Source: an uncultured Collinsella sp.
Lineage (GTDB): Bacteria > Actinomycetota > Coriobacteriia > Coriobacteriales > Coriobacteriaceae
Assembly (NCBI GenBank): GCA_902494035.1
Contig: CABURV010000023.1
Span: forward strand, 1 to 28,777
Reading direction: 5' to 3'
DNA length: 28,777 nucleotides
In this document: positions 25,101 to 28,777 of the stretch, piece after piece
How the letters are laid out: each line of letters opens with the position of its first letter
Numbering within the stretch: the stretch's first letter is position 1
Position numbers and translations under genes: made by a program
The notes under the pieces: model-generated
What the model saw: the letters and a program-made list of their open reading frames with translations, nothing else
Told to the model about the DNA's origin: nothing
Databases searched by the model: none

Positions 25101-25636
25101 ATTACAAGGCGGGGAGCGCCAAACTCGATACGTGCATGGAGCTCGTGCACGGCGCACTCGACGGTGGTCATCGCATCCTGTTGTTCAGCCAGTTTACGGG
25201 CATGCTCGATATCATTGGCAAGCGCCTGGCCAAGGAGGATATCGCCTTCCTTAAGCTCACGGGCGCTTCGTCTAAGGAGAGCCGCGCCAAGATGGTCGCG
25301 CAGTTCCAAGCGGGCGAGGTTCCGGTCTTTTTGATTTCGCTCAAGGCGGGCGGCGTGGGCCTTAACCTGACGGCTGCCGACGTGGTCATCCACTACGACC
25401 CGTGGTGGAACGTGGCGGCGCAGGACCAAGCAACTGACCGTGCACACCGTATTGGCCAGCAACATACCGTGACCGTGTACAAGCTCATCGCTAAGGACAC
25501 GATCGAGGAACGCATTATGCAGATGCAGGAGTCCAAGCGCGACCTGGTCAACAGCGTGCTCGGCGGCGACGGCATCTCGTCGGCGCTGTTTACCCGCGAG
25601 GATGTTCTGGCGCTGCTCGGCGGCGACGGTCGCTAG
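22172..25636 (+). CDS. SNF2-family ATP-dependent helicase/translocase with SWIM zinc finger
   Basis: 1154 residues. ATG at 22172 is preceded by GGAGGAA (22162-22168); an in-frame GTG at 22154 lies before that site and is rejected. An N-terminal SWIM finger (C78-x-C80-x9-C90-x-H92) should bind zinc and nucleic acid or protein. About 600 poorly conserved residues follow, as in bacterial SNF2 proteins of the RapA/HepA-distant type. The motor has YQVDGYQWL, Walker A DMGLGKT (717-723), DEAQ (815-818), LTGTPIENRLSELW, then the second RecA lobe with LLFSQFTGMLDII, LKAGGVGLNLTAAD and the arginine finger motif QATDRAHRIGQ (1086-1096). It probably translocates on duplex DNA and remodels bound proteins such as RNA polymerase; no strand separation is expected. 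The short gap from dnaE suggests co-transcription and a link to replication or repair. Confidence 0.93.
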   Translation: MAQGTFVQALRKEAALSGTFMKGRSLMLNGAVLSFEDSGSRFSKNVNIEGSVRGSRGDLYKTHVALDMDEHEVIDYDCDCPAAYRYPGMCKHAIATALAYLDASGAEPVEGLRTPVRTFTAQPTQPARTAPKAPAVNPNFPFPAPVPTSPSLMAALSDLSDARMDELASMRRKLAGSVDPDAPKAVLEPSLVPYYNPLFADRFSWALELRIRCGSVSYVVKDIDGMADAYVRGGTFSYGKKLTFVHTPEAFEDVSTKLLNLVVTTVAYLDDITSSRSASYDFARSGFVAERQLPLSEHSIVYVLDLLRGQTISFEPAWSRGTTTHRTYDVAVEMPPEGEDEALSKRPPLLAAKIAPAAGGSYDLRLPADAYCFASGDVAYLVDTRRARRTDVAFAQHAAPFLSRLLPCRTPVHIAADQVGEFCRMALPILRDYTDLTAPAALDTVAPEPSFAMAIGVDDGLVTCKVTVTYGDWSADLFSLGAPGSPFEEQRPGVPPRDEVAEFRVVDTAALYFDFYEGGLAFEERDDESLFCLLTEGLSALSELGEVMLSDRLRQISVRPAPKLSVHATVKSNLLDVELGASELSAADLAVYLDSYKRHQTFARLTSGDIIRLDEGARAAFGLAEDLGVDAVDLLDGVSLPASSTLFVDSMLARTPALEADRDAAFRRTVERLDTLGKMDFTVPASLKATMRGYQVDGYQWLGSLEHLSFGGILADDMGLGKTLQMIAHILARVEAGDPKPTLVVCPASLVYNWTAELERFAPSLDVCAIVGAKAQRRVQIAGVAEHNVVVTSYDLMRRDIDEYVEQDFARVALDEAQYIKNPLTQVARAAKRLPAGVRFALTGTPIENRLSELWSIFDFLMPGLLGTRESFAKRFESPVEHAEGDSAARLQALVSPFVLRRVKEDVVADLPEKIEDTVVAQLTGEQRKLYLANQDRIAQQVQHRESSEFKKDKLKVLAELTKLRQICCDPRLHYEDYKAGSAKLDTCMELVHGALDGGHRILLFSQFTGMLDIIGKRLAKEDIAFLKLTGASSKESRAKMVAQFQAGEVPVFLISLKAGGVGLNLTAADVVIHYDPWWNVAAQDQATDRAHRIGQQHTVTVYKLIAKDTIEERIMQMQESKRDLVNSVLGGDGISSALFTREDVLALLGGDGR

Positions 25637-25734
25637 CCGCGCGCGGGGTGGGACTGCTGGAGTGGGCAGGACGGTCGACGCATTTTGGCCCAACCGCTTG
25701 CCTGATCCGTTATGTGTTCATTTGCAATGCCGTG

Positions 25735-25768
25735 GATGGTTTGTCTGCCTTTGGGCATAAGAACCATC
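25735..25768 (+). promoter_or_regulatory. Symmetric palindrome in the superoxide reductase leader
   Basis: GATGGTT (25735-25741) pairs with AACCATC (25762-25768); inside, TGCC (25746-25749) pairs with GGCA (25754-25757) around a four-base loop, with four unpaired bases on each side. It lies 33 bases before the start codon and could be an mRNA hairpin or an operator for an oxidative-stress regulator. It does not match a box known to me. Confidence 0.35.
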
Positions 25769-25801
25769 AAGAACATCGGCACATCAGCAAAGGAGAACAT
25801 C

Positions 25802-26164
25802 ATGGCGAAATTCTTTAAGGACCCCGACGGCAAGCTCATCGCTGCCCTTGGCGACGACGTTGCGACCCCTGCCGGTTGCACGGAGCTGACCGCAAACACT
25901 GAGGACGCGGCGCACGAGAAGCACGTGCCTGTTGTCGAGACCGAGCGTGACGGTCACGTGATTCGCGCACGCGTTGGCTCGGTCGAGCACCCCAGCCTGC
26001 CCGAGCACTACATTGAGTGGATCGCCCTTGAGGCCGAGGGCCGCCTAGAGGTCCATTACCTTGAGCCCGGCATGAAACCCGCGACGTTTTTCGCAGGCGG
26101 CTCCAAGACCGGTACCGTCTATGCCTACTGCAACCTGCACGGGCTGTGGTCCGCGACATTCTAG
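25802..26164 (+). CDS. dfx: Superoxide reductase (desulfoferrodoxin, class III-like)
   Basis: 120 residues from ATG 25802 with AAAGGAG upstream; the frame extends upstream to 25712 but without ribosome site or similarity. The catalytic Fe centre is complete: H41 (EKHVP), H63 (EHPS), H69 (EHYIEW), C110 and H113 (CNLHGLW), with E39 and K40 of the conserved EKH loop. It reduces superoxide to hydrogen peroxide in the cytosol without releasing oxygen, usually with electrons from rubredoxin; this suits an anaerobe. The N-terminal 37 residues keep the desulforedoxin-like outline (G-K-L-I-A, then C, then the ELTANTEDAAHEKH link) but retain only one cysteine, C26, so the rubredoxin-like second iron site is lost. 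Such proteins are called class III, as in Treponema pallidum. A terminator follows at 26210. Confidence 0.95.
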   Translation: MAKFFKDPDGKLIAALGDDVATPAGCTELTANTEDAAHEKHVPVVETERDGHVIRARVGSVEHPSLPEHYIEWIALEAEGRLEVHYLEPGMKPATFFAGGSKTGTVYAYCNLHGLWSATF

Positions 26165-26209
26165 GAGCGCGCCCCCGCTCGGGGTATCATAGCTAGCATA
26201 TGCACATGC

Positions 26210-26242
26210 AAGCGCCGACTGCATTATGCGGCCGGCGCTTTT
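26210..26242 (+). terminator. Terminator after superoxide reductase
   Basis: AAGCGCCG (26210-26217) pairs with CGGCGCTT (26233-26240), with GCAT (26221-26224) and ATGC (26226-26229) stacked inside, and T4 at 26239-26242. It lies 46 bases after the stop and 40 bases before the next start. Confidence 0.8.
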
Positions 26243-26281
26243 ACTACGATTTCGGTGGTTTACGACGGAAAGGGCTGAGCC

Positions 26282-28267
26282 ATGAAGCTCGCACTTGCAC
26301 AGATCGATATGCGCCTGGGTGATATTGAGGGCATTTGCGGCCGCATCGAGGACCAGGCTCGTCTGGCCCACGAGCGCGGGGCGCGCGTGCTGTGCGTTCC
26401 GGCTCCGCTCTTTATGGGCGCTATGCCCGGTGGCCTGGTGGGCGCTGCCGACTTTGAGCATGACATGCTTGCCGGCTTGGCTGGTGTCGCCGAGCGTATC
26501 CAGGAGCTTGACATGATCTGCATCGTGCCCGCGGCGGTTTCGTTTGAGGGCCAGCCGCTGCTCGACTACATGATGCTCAAGGACGGTCATGTGGTGCCGG
26601 CGCGTTCGAGCATTGCCCTGCAGCGTGGCGAGAATAACGACACGCGTTGGGCGCCGCCGGTGTTCGACGTGGACGGCGTGCGCATCGCCGTGATTTTTGA
26701 CTTGGACCGCGAACTCGAGATGTTGCCGACCGGCGTCGACCTCATCGCGTATTTCCAATTCAACGCGTTTGACATGACCGACCGCGAGACTGCCGCCATT
26801 GCCGCCGTTCGCAGCGGCGCCTACCGCAAGATCGCATCCAAGCGCAGCGTGTGGTTTGCCTGCATGGCGCCGGTCGGTGCCTATGACGAGTCGGTGTATA
26901 CCGGCGGTTCGTTTGTGCTCGACGACTGCGGTCGTGTGGTGGCCCAGGCGCCGTGTTTTGAGGAGAGCCTGCTGGTTCAGGAGATTCAGCGCGGCGTGAT
27001 GCTCGATGCCCTGGAAGATCACGAACTGCCCGAGTTCCGTTCCGAGGAGTGGCTGTGGCAGGCGCTGGTGCTCGCCGTGCGCGACAACACCCGAGCCCAC
27101 GGTGCGTCGCGCGCCGTGGTGGCGCTCGAGGGCGATCTGCCGTCGTCTTTGCTTGCGGCGCTGGCCGTCGACGCTCTGGGTCCGCGCAACGTGATTGGCT
27201 TGGTGCTGGGGCGCAACCGTATCTTTACGCCGGCGCAGGAAGAGGCCGAGGCTGCCCGCTGTGCCGCCGTCCGCGCCATCGCCGAGCGTTTGCACATTCG
27301 CACCGTCGAACGCGATGCACCGGATGCGGCGCGTGTGCTCGATCGCGACGTGTCGGCGGGCGATGCCGAGCGTCTGCGCTCGCGCACGCTGGGCCTCATG
27401 CTGGAGGACACGGCGCTCGAGCTGGGTGCGATGGCGCTGAGCCCGCTGTCCAAAACCGAATACGCGCTGGCGGCGCCGGCGCTTTGCGGCGGCTACCAGG
27501 GCGATTACGCGCCCTTTGGCGATGTGTGCCTGTCGACGCTTGAGTTTGTGGCACGTGTGCGCAACCGCACGTCTGCCGTGGTGCCCCAAGAGCTCGTGAC
27601 GCTCAACGCGGTGGAAGATTGTATGGAGCGCGTGCTGGCGCAGGCGCTCTCGACGCTCGACGGTCCGGTCGATATGCTCGACCGCGCGGCACAGCTGCTC
27701 GGCGGGCTTGAGCCGGGTGAGGTTGATGGGGCGCTCGAGGCGCACGTGGACCGCAATCGAGCTTTCGACGACATCCCGATGGCCGCTGGCAAGCCTGAGG
27801 CCTGCTCGCTGCTGCTGATGCTCGTTCGACAGGGTGAAGCTGCCCGCCGCATGTTGCCGATGGCGCCGATCGTCTCGGCCCGTTCGTTTGCCGAGCGTGC
27901 CTGGCCGTACATGCTCGCGTGGTCCGACCTGGGGCTTAACGGCAAGGAGCGTATGACGGTCGATTCGCTGGCGCGCGCCGAGGTGCGCCGTTTTGCTGAC
28001 GAGGATACGAGCGAGCGCGTGCGAAACGAGATGATGGGCGTGCTGGGCGAGCTACTGGGTATTTCGCCCGAGCAGATGGAGGAGCTGCGCTCTGAGGACG
28101 GTCAGCGTCGTTTGCACGAGGGAATGAAAAAGTTCGAGGGCGAAGTTCAGGACGCCATCGATAAGATGATGGGCGGTCAGGGCGGCTCGCAAGGTAGTCC
28201 CCAGGGTGGCCCGATGCCGCATCCGCCGGTTGATCCCCGACAGTTCCCATTCTTCTCGCAGAACTAA
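26282..28267 (+). CDS. NAD-synthetase-like two-domain protein, predicted pseudoenzyme
   Basis: 661 residues; ATG at 26282 with GGAAAGGG upstream. The N-terminal 240 residues follow the nitrilase (glutaminase) fold of glutamine-dependent NadE: MKLALAQIDMRLGDIEG, then HERGARVLCVP. The rest follows the NAD-synthetase fold: LAVRDNTRAHG (264-274), LLAALAVDALGPRNVIGLVL (290-309), and LSKTEYALAA then YAPFGDVCLSTLEFVARVRN. Catalytic residues are replaced. The Glu of FPEL is A41, the Lys is S110 and the Cys of ICED is F139. The ATP PP-loop SGGxDSS reads EGDLPSS (283-289). The frame is intact with normal codon use, so it is not a decaying pseudogene. Beyond about 545 comes an acidic helical tail ending in a Gly/Gln/Pro-rich stretch. 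It may be a regulatory or scaffold protein; its ligand is unknown. Its other neighbours concern DNA repair. Confidence 0.85.
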   Translation: MKLALAQIDMRLGDIEGICGRIEDQARLAHERGARVLCVPAPLFMGAMPGGLVGAADFEHDMLAGLAGVAERIQELDMICIVPAAVSFEGQPLLDYMMLKDGHVVPARSSIALQRGENNDTRWAPPVFDVDGVRIAVIFDLDRELEMLPTGVDLIAYFQFNAFDMTDRETAAIAAVRSGAYRKIASKRSVWFACMAPVGAYDESVYTGGSFVLDDCGRVVAQAPCFEESLLVQEIQRGVMLDALEDHELPEFRSEEWLWQALVLAVRDNTRAHGASRAVVALEGDLPSSLLAALAVDALGPRNVIGLVLGRNRIFTPAQEEAEAARCAAVRAIAERLHIRTVERDAPDAARVLDRDVSAGDAERLRSRTLGLMLEDTALELGAMALSPLSKTEYALAAPALCGGYQGDYAPFGDVCLSTLEFVARVRNRTSAVVPQELVTLNAVEDCMERVLAQALSTLDGPVDMLDRAAQLLGGLEPGEVDGALEAHVDRNRAFDDIPMAAGKPEACSLLLMLVRQGEAARRMLPMAPIVSARSFAERAWPYMLAWSDLGLNGKERMTVDSLARAEVRRFADEDTSERVRNEMMGVLGELLGISPEQMEELRSEDGQRRLHEGMKKFEGEVQDAIDKMMGGQGGSQGSPQGGPMPHPPVDPRQFPFFSQN

Positions 28268-28271
28268 ACTG

Positions 28272-28294
28272 GGGATGGGATTTGCTCCCAACCC
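28272..28294. terminator. Short hairpin after the NadE-like gene
   Basis: GGGATGGGA (28272-28280) pairs with TCCCAACCC (28286-28294) with one mismatch around TTTGC. No T-run follows, so this is a weak or Rho-assisted stop at best. Confidence 0.4.
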
Positions 28295-28326
28295 TGATAC
28301 TTCAACTAAGCATCTTGATCCCGTTG

Positions 28327-28349
28327 TGTTATTCTAGAACAGACGTTCG
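28327..28349 (+). promoter_or_regulatory. ruvC promoter with LexA-type SOS box
   Basis: TG-T-TATTCT (28327-28335) reads as an extended -10, and the next base starts AGAACAGACGTTCG (28336-28349). This matches the gram-positive/actinobacterial LexA box CGAACRNRYGTTCG at 13 of 14 positions. LexA bound here would cover the start of transcription of ruvC, whose start codon is 56 bases on. SOS control of ruv genes is well known in other bacteria. Confidence 0.7.
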
Positions 28350-28404
28350 TGAATAGTGCGCGGAGCCTTGTCTCGCGCCGGGCTTTTGGCGAGGGGAGGT
28401 CGGC

Positions 28405-28777
28405 TTGGTTATCTTGGGCATTGACCCCGGTTTGGCTCATACGGGTTGGGGGATTATCGAGGAGCGGCGTGGCGAGGTTCGCTGCCGTGCCTATGGCTGC
28501 ATCGAGACCAGTGCCGGAAGTCCGCTCGCGGTGCGCCTGTCGCATATCGCCCATGACCTTAAGGATGTCGTGGAGCGCTATCGTCCCGATACCGCTGCTA
28601 TCGAGAGCATTTACTTTGGCGCCAACGTTCGCTCGGCCATCCCCACGGCGCATGCCCGCGGTGCTGCACTCGTAGCGCTTTCGGAATGCGCGCTCGAGAT
28701 TGGCGAGTACACGCCTATGCAGATCAAACAGGCTGTGGTGGGCACCGGCGCCGCGGACAAGCGGCAGGTCGCCTACA
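28405..28777 (+). CDS. ruvC: Crossover junction endodeoxyribonuclease RuvC (5' part, cut by window edge)
   Basis: 124 codons are present before the right edge, of about 170-190 expected. The start is a TTG at 28405, supported by GGGGAGG (28393-28399) five bases upstream and by the typical N-terminus VILGIDPGLAHTGWG. Catalytic acids D7 (GIDPG) and E67 (AAIESIYFG) are visible; the two C-terminal aspartates lie beyond the window. ANVRSAIPTAHARGAAL and the MQIKQAVVGTGAADKRQVAY block are characteristic. RuvC is the dimeric resolvase that cuts Holliday junctions symmetrically, with RuvAB as its motor; ruvA and ruvB probably follow. A LexA-type box precedes it, so it should be induced by DNA damage. 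Confidence 0.95.
   Translation, partial: MVILGIDPGLAHTGWGIIEERRGEVRCRAYGCIETSAGSPLAVRLSHIAHDLKDVVERYRPDTAAIESIYFGANVRSAIPTAHARGAALVALSECALEIGEYTPMQIKQAVVGTGAADKRQVAY

Noticed and set aside
26045..27745. 566-codon minus-strand frame opposite the superoxide reductase and NadE-like genes
   Set aside because: It crosses two supported plus-strand genes and their terminator, and lacks any motif.
26282..28267. Calling this gene a functional glutamine-dependent NAD synthetase
   Set aside because: Overall fold similarity is clear, but the catalytic Cys, Glu and Lys of the glutaminase and the SGGxDS ATP loop are all replaced.

Overview
This is GC-rich bacterial chromosome, about 28.8 kb, dense with long genes and with good Shine-Dalgarno sites. 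Gene content and style suggest a gut Actinomycetota of class Coriobacteriia, most likely Collinsella or a close relative. This is inference: an E. coli-type FucO, a superoxide reductase, an AddAB pair with a reduced AddB, a proofreading-type DnaE with an enlarged PHP domain, and a gram-positive/actinobacterial-type LexA box. There are no rRNA, tRNA, CRISPR, prophage or IS genes.

Layout. 1-2.2 kb: 5' part of a YgiQ-type radical SAM gene (minus, runs off the left edge), divergent from a DUF1275 membrane protein. 2.2-3.2 kb: an AT-rich islet with one orphan gene, possibly tubby/LURP-one-like, and about 400 bases without a gene. 3.2-5.7 kb: fucO, then a long nested inverted repeat, then an M42 aminopeptidase. 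5.8-7.2 kb: an HTH-HipA-like kinase fusion. 7.2-10.1 kb: a sulfur block, mnmA and cysK on the minus strand and a divergent Rrf2 regulator with four clustered cysteines. 10.2-11.3 kb: a small holin-4_2/DUF360 membrane protein and a YerC/TrpR-like regulator. 11.4-18.2 kb: addB-like and addA, a two-gene recombination operon. 18.3-25.6 kb: dnaE and a SWIM-SNF2 helicase, 28 bases apart. 25.8-26.2 kb: superoxide reductase. 26.3-28.3 kb: a large NAD-synthetase-like protein that has lost both active sites. 28.4 kb to the end: ruvC (partial) behind a LexA-type box.

How it fits together. The right two thirds is mainly genome maintenance: AddAB end processing, replicative polymerase, SNF2 remodeller and RuvC resolvase, with SOS control visible only at ruvC. 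The left-centre block links cysteine synthesis (CysK) to tRNA thiolation (MnmA) beside a probable Fe-S or cysteine-responsive regulator; a palindrome overlapping the cysK promoter is the likely operator.

The strongest candidate for undescribed biology is the gene at 26282-28267. It is an intact 661-residue two-domain nitrilase plus NAD-synthetase fold in which the glutaminase triad and the PP-loop are both replaced, with an added charged, Gly/Pro-rich tail. It looks like a maintained pseudoenzyme, not a decaying gene. Second-tier items are the HTH-HipA fusion, the 132-base nested palindrome after fucO, the class III-like superoxide reductase and the AddB that lacks a Walker A motif and a full Fe-S cysteine set.
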